This document shows positions 23,011 through 32,344 of a stretch of DNA of 64,000 nucleotides, piece after piece. The notes under the pieces were generated by a model. That model worked only from the letters and a program-made list of their open reading frames with translations. It made no database searches and had not been told where the DNA came from. Origin of the DNA: Carettochelys insculpta (Eukaryota; Chordata; Testudines; Carettochelyidae); the NCBI RefSeq assembly GCF_033958435.1, contig NC_134150.1, forward strand, positions 34,467,501 through 34,531,500, read 5' to 3'. Every line of letters starts with the position of its first letter. Position 1 is the first letter of the stretch. The translations under genes were made by a program, and so were the position numbers.

Positions 23011-23514
23011 CAGATGTCCAAGATGAGCATGTGGTGCCAGGAATGATGAGGAACAGGCCTGGGCCCATGTTGAGTGTGCTGTGAGGGGCAGGGCAGGGAC
23101 TTTGGCCTGCTCATAGTAGATCTTAATGAATGACCTGATCCAGGACAACATGCATTGGGAGGTAATAGAGGTACCTTTCATAAAGTCTGCAAACACCACA
23201 AAAAGTTGGGAGGAGTTACAGAATGGTTTAGTCCTGTCAGTATAGCCGGCCAGGGCCCTTTGTACATCCAGGAAATGCTGCATCCAGTCCCAGTCCAAGG
23301 CATGAAGTTTTAGGGAGAAAAAAAAAAGAAAAAAAAAGGTAGAAAGATATGCGAAAGGCATTACAACCTTAGATAAAAATGCAAGATGCAGACGTAGGTG
23401 TGCTTTATCTTGATAGAACATCATATAAGGTGGTTTAGATATCAGGCCGCTCAGCTCTGACACCCTCCTGGACAATGGAGCGGCCACCAGGAATGACATC
23501 TTATACAACAACAA
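23011..23514 (-). pseudogene. DIRS-type tyrosine recombinase, C-terminal part, inactivated
   Basis: Remnant of the tyrosine recombinase of a DIRS-like retroelement, which integrates circular cDNA. Visible blocks are PLSRRVSELSGL near the start, LDVQRALAGYTDRTKPFCNS, QLFVVFADFMKGTSITSQ, MLSWIRSFIKIYYEQAKVPA and LTAHSTWAQACSS. The last corresponds to the conserved H-x-x-R box, here AHSTW, so the catalytic Arg is replaced by Trp. A Phe/Leu-rich stretch from the A-run (plus strand) interrupts the middle. The C-terminal catalytic Tyr region is cut off by the A3 insertion. The related copy near 48 kb supports the assignment. Confidence 0.7.
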
Positions 23515-23819
23515 CTTTTGGCCAGAGATTCAAAAAGATAGCCTATCCTGGGGAAACACCAGAACATGGGGAACAGACGTCCCCTGCAGGGAAACCCCAG
23601 TAGCAATTTACCACAGGGAAACTATTTCAACTTTTTCAAATCAGGGTGAAAAATATCTTCCATTGTAAACTAGACTTAAAAGCGCAATTACAAAAATATC
23701 TTACAGAACTTAGAAAATGATAAATTATACCAACATGTTTAAAAACCCAAATTTATGGAAAGATAAACAAAGAATGATATCTCCAATATTACACTTCATA
23801 TTGTGATCCAAAAACCTTA

Positions 23820-24600
23820 CGTAGAGTATCATAAAGTCATAGAAATGTAAAACTGGATGAGCTCTTCTGAGTTCATTTAGTTCAGGTCACTGCGACCACC
23901 TTGTGAGTTGTTTGTCTAACATGTTCTTAAAAACCTCTGATGAAACAGATTCCACAACCTCCTTTGGAAGGCTATTCCACAGCTTAGGTATCCTTATACT
24001 TAGGAAGTTTTTCCAAAAATCTGAGTTAAATATTCCTTGCTGCATGCTAAGTTCCACTACATCTTGTCTTACTTTCAGCGCATATGGAGAACAACAGATC
24101 ACTGATCTTTTTACAAGGTCCTTAACATAAATGAAGACTAATCAGCTCTCCACTCAGTTTTCTTTTCTCATCTGACCATACCTAATTTAGCCTTTACCCA
24201 TTCATGTTTTCTAAGCTTTTGTATAATTTTTGGATACTCATTATGTTGTCTACATCTTTCTTGAAATGTGGCATCCAGAACTGGACAAATACTCCAGCTG
24301 AGATCTCACCAGTGCCAAGCAGAATGGGCCAATTATTATCTCCCATGTCTTATATATGTCCTTCCGTTAAATATTCCAGAATATTAGCTTTCCAAAACTG
24401 CAGCACATTACAGTAATTTAATTTCTTATACCCAACTGTCTCCATCCTCTTCAGCAGTTCAACTGCCTTGTAGGATATTTTCCATTTTGTAGCTGTGGAT
24501 TTGATTTTTCCTTCCTAACTGTAACACTTGGCACTTGTTTATATTTCCTTTACAATTACATTCTGTGGTTTGTTACAAAAGTTCCTATAGAATCCTGTGA
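23820..24600 (-). mobile_element. CR1 LINE fragment, diverged
   Basis: Antisense CR1 C-terminal coding and 3' text: ATTCCACAACCTCCTTTGGA, TATTCCACAGCTTAGGTATC, GAAGTTTTTCCAAAAATCTG, CATCCAGAACTGGACAAATA, CTCCAGCTGAGATCTCACCA. A short open stretch encodes FWKNFLSIRIPKLWNSLPKE, the CR1 C-terminal signature. Frames are broken, so it is old. Confidence 0.8.
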
Positions 24601-25282
24601 AGTTCCTGTACCCTGCCAGTTTTGTCTCTATTAAATGCCAAAGAACCTTTCCATGATGGTTGCATAATTACATTGACTATTAAAGCAAAAGGCTGGAGTG
24701 CAAATTAATCTAATTTGGATATACTGAAAAAAGTATTTAAGGGAGAAAAATGAGTAATCGCTAATTTATAACTAATTACTAATCTTACAGTAAATATTGA
24801 CAGTTCTTCTCAAAGGTCTATGCACACATTTTGACAAAAAAAATGCCATTTCCTCACAGTCACTCTTACGTACATGCAATCACTGACACTAGGGCCACAT
24901 CGCTGTCGGCAGAGGGTAGTGCTGGCAGTAAACGTGTGGTAAACCCGGTGGTAGACCCTTACTTGGAAGCTTCCGGAGCCTTCTAGAAGGACAGTATACT
25001 GGGTCTATTTGGAGACTAGGGAGTGGGTGGGCACAGCCCGCCCACGACTAAAAGGCCCCTCTTAATGGAAGAGGGATCCCTTTAAAAAAAAAAAAACAAA
25101 ACATGGCCCCAACAGAGTGCGGGGGACAACTGAAGAAAAAACAGGGATGGGAGTGGAGGTCAAAGGTTTAAAGCGAGGGAACCAGAACAGGACACCGAGC
25201 AGAGAACCCCGGACAGCGCCCACTGCACCTCAAAGGTGTCAAGAGAGCCAGTGGACACCATCCAAAGGAACTCTGCCCGGAT

Positions 25283-26399
25283 TCATGAGCAGAGAACGGA
25301 GCGGAAATAGGCCCCACAGTCACAGGCTTCCCCCCCTGCCAGCCTCCTCTCCCGAGTGTTATAAATGGCTACCTTGGCCATAGCCAGGAGGAGGCTGATG
25401 AGGAGGTCCTGCGACTTAGTGGGTCCACGGATGGGGTGTGCTAGAATCAGGAGGTGCGGGGAGAAGTGCAGCCAGAACCTCAGCAGGAGGTTCTGGAGGA
25501 GCCGGAAGAGGGGCTGCAACCTGACGCACTCGATGTAAATGTGCGCCAGGGTCTCCCCCGTGCCACAAAGGAAACAGGTATCCAGGAGGGGGGTGAACCA
25601 CACCAGGTACATGCCCGTGCTCACCGCCCCATGCAGGATTCTCCAGCTGATGTCCCCAGCGGGCCGTGGGACTAGGGAAGAATGAAGGCTGGCCCACCTG
25701 GGCTCCCCACCCTCCGAAGATGACAGAAGGTCCCGCCACTTGTGGTCTGGGCGGGACATGAGGGTTGGATAGTGGACCGTGTGAAGCACGAGCGTGTACA
25801 GATGATGTCTGGGCGTGGTTCGAAAGGGGACCGGCTGCAAGGTGTGCCACCGGCTGGGATGATGCAGGGCAGGGGGGCGGGAAGGCTCACGGAGCCGGGG
25901 ACCCACGGAGAGATCCGGAGGGCCAGGAGTGAGAGGGGGGCAGGGTGCAAGCTCTCGCAAGACCCGGCGCAGGTAGACATGAGCAGCGGGTGGCAAGGCG
26001 GCCTTCATCTCCTTGAGTACGTGCCAGGGAGAATGTAGGGTGGAGAGCCCCATGCGCCGGGCTAGCGCCAGGGCCTCCATCCAGTCTCCCCGGCCGTAGT
26101 CCAGGAGGTCTCTGACCCTGGTGATTCCACTGAGGACCAGTCTCTGGCACACCGCGGGGGACTCCGCCGCCTGCACACGGAGGTACGGGTTGTGTAGCAG
26201 GGGCTCCGCGAAGAGGTCTTCCCCTGTGGCGGCCCCTAAAGACCTGGAGACTGACAGCAGCCACCAGGTGTGGAGGAGGTCCTGGTGGAAGGCTGGCAGC
26301 TCCAAGAGGTCTCGCAGATGGCCTCTCAAAGGCAAATAAAAGAGCTGCCGGTAATATCGGACCCCTCGGAAGCGACGGAGGAAAGCATGCGCCAGCGTG
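25283..26399 (-). pseudogene. L1-Tx1 ORF2: C-terminal domain with CCHC-like zinc motif
   Basis: The C-terminal segment of the same polyprotein, open for about 350 codons. It contains RDLLELPAFHQDLLHTWWLL, SPWHVLKEMKAALPPAAHVY, and near the end ISWRILHGAVSTGMYLVWF. That is followed by CFLCGTGETLAHIYIEC, a C-x2-C-x8-H-x4-C arrangement thought to bind RNA or DNA in such LINEs. The end VAIYNTRERRLAGG is typical of Tx1-like C-termini. The best-preserved part of the element. Its long frame may partly reflect GC richness, which lowers stop-codon frequency. Confidence 0.72.
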
Positions 26400-27712
26400 C
26401 TCCACGCTGGACTATCTGCACTATTGCTGTTAAGGAGTCCCTGCAGGGCCCAGAGGCGGAAGACATGGACCTGAGTGTGTAGGCAGGTCAGGCCCTGCCC
26501 TCCCTCCTCCGGGGGGAGATGAAGAACCCCTGCAGGGACCCAGTGCAGTCCTGGCCAAAAGAACTCCAGAACTAGCTTCTGGAGGGCGGCCAGGAAACCC
26601 GGGGATGGTGGTGTTGAGATGGTGCCAGAGCATGGACAGGACTAGTTGGTTAAGCACGAATGCCCTCCCCTGTAGGGAGAGGCGCTGGAGCAGCCCCACC
26701 CACCTCCACAACCGCTCAGCCACCCTACCCTCTAAACCCTTCCAGTTTTCCGGCAGAGAGGGATGTGTGGCAGATAGAGAGACACCTAGATAGGATAGCA
26801 GACCCACGCTCCACCGAATGGCCTGAAGCGCGGGTGGGAGGTAGCCCGCCTGCCACCCAGCCCCAACCACCAGGCCAGAGCTCTTGACCCCGTTGACCCG
26901 GGCAGAGGAGGCTGCCAAGTAAACGGCTTGGCAGGCCTCCAACCACACCAGGTCTCCCGGGTCCTGGACTACAAGGAGTACGTCGGCAGAGTACGCTGAC
27001 AGAACCAGCCGCAGCTCTGGCTCACGGAGCACCAACCCCGTCAACCTTCGTTGAAGGAGACGGAGGAAGGGCTCAATGGCCAGAGCGTAGAGCTGGCCTG
27101 AGAGCAGGCAGCCTTGATGCACCCCTCGCCCGAAGCTGACTGGAGCAGTCAGGATCCAGTTGAGCTTGACCAAACACTCTGAGGCAGTGTACAGCACCCG
27201 GAGAAACCCGATGAAACAGGGTTCAAAGCCAAAAGCCCACAGAGTGCCCAGGAGATACCCGTGGTCCACCCTGTCGAACGCCTTCTCCTGATCCAGAGAC
27301 AGGAGGGCAAACGACAGACCATCCCTACACCCGAGCTCCAAGAGATCCCGGACCAGATAGTTTGTCAAAGATGGTGTGGCCCGGGATGGTGTAGGTGTGG
27401 TCGGGGTGGACCACGTCCTGCAGCACGAACCCCAAGTGATGGGAGATGGCTTTAGCGATAATCTTGTACTCCATGCTGAGAAGCGAGATGGGACGCCAGT
27501 TCCGAAGGTCACGGGGGTCCCCCTTTTTGGGCAGCAGGGTGAGGACGGCCCGCCTGCACAACAGGGGGAGGACCCCGCTTTGCAAGGACTCGGCCCAGAT
27601 GCTGAGCAGGTCTGGACCGAGGACATCCCAAAACACGCAGTAAAACTCCATGGTCAGCCCATCCATGCCCGGGGACTTGTTGGTGGGCATGAGACAGAGG
27701 ACTTCCGAGAGC
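26400..27712 (-). pseudogene. L1-Tx1 ORF2: reverse transcriptase, active site mutated
   Basis: Starts with MPTNKSPGMDGLTMEFYCVF and continues through LLPKKGDPRDLRNWRPISLL (RT finger region). A frameshift near 27340-27360 follows. The main open segment then has motif A, LLSLDQEKAFDRVDHGYL, motif B, GVHQGCLLSGQLYALAIEPF, and motif C read as SAYSADVLLVV where YADD is expected, so one catalytic Asp is lost. NGVKSSGLVVGAGWQ and YLGVSLS follow. The copy is therefore dead for reverse transcription independent of its frameshifts. The block order and the GVHQGCPLSGQLY-type motif fit the Tx1 branch of L1-like LINEs; this was judged by eye. Confidence 0.78.
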
Positions 27713-28935
27713 TCAGCCAGGAAGCTCTAGCCAGTCCCGGTCACCCATGCTGACCGAAGGGAGTTGGTCCCAAAGCACTCTGCAGGCGTCGGCGTCGGTC
27801 AGATCCGGGGAGAAAAGGGTGGCGTAGAAGGCACAAGCCCTCTCGCGCATCTCCACCGGATCCATAAGAGGGGTGCCATCCTTCGCAAGGAGGCAGAGGA
27901 TATGTTTCTTGGCACCCCTCTTTTTCTCCAGGGCATAGAAGAAGCGGGAGCCGCGGTCCATCTCCCAAAGGAGCTGGATCCGCGACCTCACAAAGGCCCC
28001 CTGTACCCAAAGGGCATTGAGGGCACTGAGCTCGTCCCGCTTCTCCCGGTACGTGCCGCAGAGGGATAGATCTCCGGGGCTGGTGGCCAGGCGCCTCTCC
28101 AGCTCAAGAACCTCCCGCTCCAGCTGTCCTATCAATGCATCCTGCTGCTGGCTAGCCCCCTGGGTATAGTCACAGCAGAAGAGCCATGCGCGCACCTTTC
28201 CCAGATCCCACCACCACCGCACCGAGGGAAAGGCACACTGTTGCCAGTGCCAGGCCAGCCAGAACTCCCGGAAGGATGCCACGAAGCCCACATCCTCCAG
28301 CAGCTTGTTATTAAAATGCCAGTAGGCTGACCCCCGCTTCCCCGGCGAGAGGGAAGCCTTCACAGCCACTAAGTGGTGGTCCGAGAAGGGGGCCGGCCAC
28401 ACGCTAGAGGAGTGGGCCCGCGAGAGATGGTGGCGAGAGATGTAGATGCAGTCCAACCGGGAGTGCATGGATTTGTGGCCCACTACCCAGAAGTAGGTAA
28501 AGACGGTGTCCTCATCTGGGTGGTGGCTGCGCCAGATGTCCACCAGGTAGCAATGACTGATAAGCTCCCTGAGGATGTCCGCAGCGGCCGGGCACTGCTC
28601 CGTCCCCGTACGGTCCTGTTCCGCGAGGGTGCAGTTGAAATCCTCACCGAGGACCAGGCGCTCGCGAGGATTGATGGAGTCAAGGAAGGTTGCCGCTTGC
28701 CGGAAGAAGGATGTTCTCTCCGGGCTGGATGTTGGGGCATAGACGTTGATGAGGTGGAGGGGCAGCCCCTCCACCCATACCCACAGATACAGCAGGCAGC
28801 CTGGCACGACCTCAACACTCCCCAGCACCTCGGGCTGAAGGTCTGGGGAGAACAGGGTCGCCACCCCGGCCTGATGGGCCGAGAGGTGACTAAGGTGGAC
28901 CCCGTCTCCCCATTCCAGCCACCAGCTCAGGCACC
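27713..28935 (-). pseudogene. L1-Tx1 ORF2: AP-endonuclease domain and linker
   Basis: The LINE endonuclease nicks the target to prime reverse transcription. Visible blocks: SAHQAGVATLFSPDLQPEVL, LYLWVWVEGLPLHLINVYAP, the catalytic-region LGEDFNCTL (usually GGDFNCTL, so the first Gly is replaced), SRLDCIYISRHH and the C-terminal FSDHHLVAV with the conserved Ser-Asp-His. A long linker follows (SRFFYALEKKRGAKKHILCL) before the RT. The frame is open for 383 codons, then ends with a TGA; the reading continues in another frame as AELSEVLCLMPTNKSPGMDG, so a small indel near 27720 separates endonuclease from RT. The N-terminal third of the domain is missing. Confidence 0.75.
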
Positions 28936-30249
28936 TAACAAAAGAAGGTGGGGGGGATTCACGGGCACAAAGGGGAGGGAGAAGAGGGTGAAGAAAGGGG
29001 GTGGCAGAGCCAACCAGAAAGCGGGGGGCAGGGGGTATAAAGGGAGGGATGTGCCCATGGGTGCCTGAGGGGTGGGCCCACAGCAGCTGCTGCAGAGCCT
29101 CACAGAAACAGAGGAAGGAGGAAGGGGCAGATGGTTAGGGTGGGACCCAGATGGAGAGGGCCCCAGCAGCAGCTGGGTGTGGGGGGGGCGGCAAAGGAGG
29201 CAGTGGCTGCAGGGGTGGGGCAGGGACCACACCCAAACACCCCACCCCCTACTACGCAGCCACCCCTGTTGAGCCCTGGTGGAGAGGGACCCCACCTAAA
29301 CTCACCCCTCCCAGCCACTCCACAGCAAGCTGTGGAGGGAAAACCCAGCCACTGCCCAAGAAAGACCCTTCCTCCTCCGAAGAAGCGAGGATGCAGCAGC
29401 CAGTAGATGGAAAGAGTGGGCCCAAATGGAGGGCCAGAAAATTCCCCCACCAGAAGATGGAAAAAAAGGGGGGGAAGGGTACCCCCTTCCCTGCCAAGAG
29501 GCAGGGCAGCAAGAGTCCCCCCACACACCACCCGCCCAGCAGCTCCAGAGGGAAACTAGCAAGGAAGGGTGGAGTGGGGGGAGGAAAGAAGCAACCTGCC
29601 CAAGGCAGGGAAAGGGATGCTGGCCCAAGAAAGGGGCCAAAAGACAGTCCCAGAGGGGGCTGAAGCAGCCAAAGGCTGCCTGTCCCCCAGTACTCACCTC
29701 CCAACCGTGGGGCTCCCCAGGTGGGATCCCCGCAGCCTGGAGGACAGAGCATTTCTGTCCCCTGTCTAGGCCCAGACCTTCATTGGTCAGATAGGCCCTG
29801 TGCTCCCTATAAAAGGCTCCCCATCTGGTAGCAGGGGGGAAGGGTTTGGGAGGTGCACCAGAGGAGCAGGAGCAGGAGCAGAGCGAAAAGAGTGGTGGGC
29901 AAAGTGGCCCAGGGTGAGGCTACTACTTTGGGGCAGGGGTAAAGGTCCTGCTGGTTGCCTCTTGTTCTCATAGGGACCCTGGGCCGGAGTCCAGGGTAGA
30001 GGGTGGGTCTGGACTCCCCCCACCCTTCCCCCGAGGGATCACTTTACTGGAGCAGGTGCGGGCCTGCAAGGGGACTGGTATTATTCTCCCTGTACTGGTC
30101 CTGCCTATGATGAGGATGGCTCGCTAAGCTGAGACCCCTGCCTTTGGAAGGGCCTGGGGAAAAGGGGGCCTCCGTGAGTCTCTGAGGCAGCACAGATCCG
30201 CCAGGAAGCACAGGAACCCACAGAGGCTGACAAGGGACTTTGTCACACA
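28936..30249. other. GC-rich, purine-skewed stretch with TATA- and CCAAT-like boxes
   Basis: Adjacent to the truncated LINE but without recognisable LINE protein. The plus strand is rich in GGGAGG and GAGGAGCAGGAGCAGGAGCA runs. GTATAAAGGGAGG lies near 29033, and ATTGG (29782) followed by CTATAAAAGG (29807-29816) gives promoter-like spacing of the kind seen in retroelement LTRs. A 170-codon plus-strand frame (29151-29663), Lys/Pro/Gly-rich, is more likely a composition effect than a gene. Class unassigned. Confidence 0.35.
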
Positions 30250-30438
30250 TGCTATGTGGACATGGTTCTGCTGTCTGAACCCCCCTCTGTTGCCAGTCCC
30301 TTACCCCAACATCTCACATGGCTAGGCTAATTAGCCATGCGAGTATGCAAATAGGAAGCTATTTGCAATTTCCAGATACCTTGTTAGCATAGCTCTGCCA
30401 GAGGCAGGGCTGAAGATGGGGACCATGTAGACATAGCC
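30250..30438. mobile_element. Short MITE related to the GTCTACAC families
   Basis: The left end GCTATGTGGACATGGTTCTG pairs with the complement of the right end, GGCTATGTCTACATGGTCCC. The interior is not a full palindrome. Flanking triplets are CAT and TAT, close to but not an exact duplication. Confidence 0.5.
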
Positions 30439-31167
30439 TATATGTCCAGACATAGATAGCAAAGTTCATATATTTGTGGAAGGATCTCAGGCCTGTGTGA
30501 AAATCTGCCCCCAGAATAACAGCCTCTTTCCCAAATTAGACTGATCTGTTCCTAAGTGAAGAGAACATACTGCCCTCTGCCTTAGTCTGAAACTGAATAA
30601 ATTAGAGTTTGGCGTTAATAATATATGCCAGCACTGGATTTTTATATTCACAGGAATTTAGTCTTGGGAAAACAGCTTTAAAAAAGTCTAACATACCAGA
30701 AAGAATGAGTTTGATCTTCCCCTACAATATTACTGTATCACAAACTCTTTTTATTTCAAGAGGCTGCTAATGCTGAATAAATTTTCAAGGATGGCGAAAG
30801 TGAATCAAAGTTTGCCTGCTTGTTTGGCATCACTTGGTTAGTGTAATTACTTTGTTGTTTAATATTACTTGTTTAGTTGCCTTGGAGAAGTCTGTATTGG
30901 ATTATGTGAAAAAAAAAACCAAACAGACAGGTGTACCTGACTTGCTAGATGCTCCCTACTGTGCAAAAAAAAAAAAAAACATTTTTGGGAGGGTCGACTC
31001 CTACGCTCTTCCTTCCTGTGCTTAGGTTCTTCATTTGCTTCCCAGCCGATTGCCACCCTGCACTTGTAGTACGCACAGGCTCCTCCTCTTGTACCAAGTA
31101 CCAGGGATCTAGTACCACTCTTGTACATGGGATCATAATCCAAAAATGCTCAGCAGAGATCATGAAA
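30439..31167. other. No recognisable gene; short A-runs
   Basis: Unique-looking sequence with A-rich runs near 30910 and 30967. No coding block recognised. Confidence 0.4.
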
Positions 31168-31361
31168 GGAGCTGCTGAGAGAGCTCAGTGGTTTGAGCAT
31201 TGGCCCCTTAAAGGCAGGGTTGTGAGTTCCACTGTGGAGGGGGCCATGAGGGATTTGGGGCAAATAGGTTTGAAGAAAAAAAAAATCTGCCAGGGATGGT
31301 GATAGGGCCTGCTGTGAGCACAAGTGACTGGACTTGATGATCACTGAGTCTACAGCTATGC
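31168..31361 (+). repeat. Turtle tRNA-derived SINE, diverged copy
   Basis: The head resembles a tRNA with pol III boxes: A-box-like GAGAGCTCAGTGGTTTGAGC, then CATTGGCC, then B-box-like GGGTTGTGAGTTCCACTG. The body continues GAGGGGGCCATGAGGGATTT with an A-rich insertion and ends ACTGGACTTGATGATCACTG. It matches the Cry-type SINEs of turtles as I remember them, with a degraded tail. Confidence 0.78.
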
Positions 31362-31545
31362 GGGGAGGGATAGCTCAGCATTTGAGCATTGGCCTGTTAA
31401 ACCCAGGGTTGTGAGTTCAATCCCTCCAGGGGCTATTTAGGCATCAGGGTAAAATAGGGAGGGGAAAAAATAAAAGGGGATGGTACTTGGCAGGGGACTA
31501 GACTCAATGACTTCCTAAAGTCCCTTCCAGCTCCATGAGAAGTGT
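31362..31545 (+). repeat. Turtle tRNA-derived SINE, second copy
   Basis: GGGGAGGGATAGCTCAGCAT (A box), TTGAGCATTGGCCTG and GGGTTGTGAGTTCAATCCCT (B box) are followed by a SINE body ending GACTAGACTCAATGACTTCC and AAGTCCCTTCCAGCTCCATG. It directly follows the previous SINE in the same orientation. A functional tRNA gene is excluded by the non-tRNA body and the mispaired stems. Confidence 0.85.
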
Positions 31546-32267
31546 ATCTCCACATATTCATTTACTTCCCTGCACAGCAGGGAGCTATGAAAGGCCAAGG
31601 ATACATTCAGGATTCCAATTTTGAACTATCTGATGAAGTGATAACATTAAAGTACACTTAGTATTATTAATCTGAAACCTAAAGTAGCTAGGTAAAGCCA
31701 AAAATGTACAGACATTGCTAGTATACAGCTGGGAAGACACCACAGAATATCCACCACTTTCACAAGCATTGAGTGACACACAGAGAAGACAGCATTTACT
31801 ACGACATGAAAACTGGATCCTAGCAACATATTTTGGTCGCTTCCAGTAAACATTTGAATGAGTAACTTCCTAAAGTGGTCACCGTTTGGGGTGCTTAACA
31901 TGAGATATTTGGAACTTGACTTTCAGCATTCAAAAACAAGAAACAATCTCGAATTTAAACTTTGTGGTGCTGTAGTCTAGACTGTCTGAATTCTCTGTCT
32001 CAGCACCTGAAACTAGTGCCTCTCTCTGCATAATAAAGAGTCCATGGAAGTCAACAGGAAGCATGGCACTTCATAGCACCACTTCTAACTTCCTGCTGAA
32101 ACTTAATCCTTTATGGCTCAAAAACTAGCAGAGACATCAAGTAATTTAGGCCTAATTCACTGCCAGCTGAAACCAAACAAAAGCAAACATATTTACTGTA
32201 AAGCAATAATTAATTTAACTGCAAGGAACTTGGTGCAATTCTGAAAGGAGTATATGTGGAATCAGTT
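31546..32267. other. No recognisable gene
   Basis: Unique-looking DNA between the SINE pair and the large CR1. Nothing supported. Confidence 0.4.
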
Positions 32268-32344
32268 CACAAAATCACAGGGCTGGAAGGGACCTCAGGA
32301 GGTCATCTAGTTCAGCCCCCTGCTTCGAGCAGTATCAACCCCCA

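Larger units (their letters stand above)
22100..23560 (-). mobile_element. DIRS-like retroelement fragment, interrupted by foldback A3
   Basis: The left part has terminal-type sequence: GTTACTCGTTTTGTAACTC, CTTCTTCAAGTTATGGTGC, and GAAGAACAACAGTTACAAGG with TCAAGTGATTGTTCCCGTGC. The right part encodes a decayed tyrosine recombinase on the minus strand. DIRS elements integrate through a recombinase rather than an integrase and leave no target duplication, consistent with none being seen. The foldback A3 sits between the two parts. An A-rich run near 23320-23338 disrupts the coding part. Confidence 0.65.
24890..28935 (-). mobile_element. L1-Tx1-type LINE, 5' truncated within the endonuclease
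   Basis: About 4 kb on the minus strand with, in transcription order, endonuclease, reverse transcriptase, a C-terminal domain with a CCHC-like motif, and a 3' UTR of about 400 bp extending to roughly 24.9 kb. GC-rich (far above its surroundings), which makes it stand out. Recognisable homology begins at LSWWLEWGDGV near 28930, so the ORF1 region and the start of the endonuclease are missing. At least two frameshifts and a mutated RT active site make it inactive. The 3' boundary is approximate; no poly(A) tail was found at the left edge. Confidence 0.75.

Noticed and set aside
25117..28069. Plus-strand frames opposite the LINE
   Set aside because: Antisense shadows of the GC-rich L1-Tx1 coding sequence; no motifs of their own.
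29072..29794. Long overlapping open frames on both strands in the GC-rich block
   Set aside because: Low-complexity Gly/Pro/Lys-rich or Leu/Phe-rich products in several frames at once, expected from GC-rich purine-skewed DNA with few stop codons.
28936..30249. 5' part of the Tx1 LINE inverted by twin priming
   Set aside because: The TATA-like boxes and the basic plus-strand frame are in the wrong order for a 5' UTR followed by ORF1, and no ORF1 motif is recognisable.
31362..31440. Possible functional tRNA gene (A and B boxes)
   Set aside because: The sequence continues into a SINE body and the stems do not pair as in a tRNA; it fits a tRNA-derived SINE.
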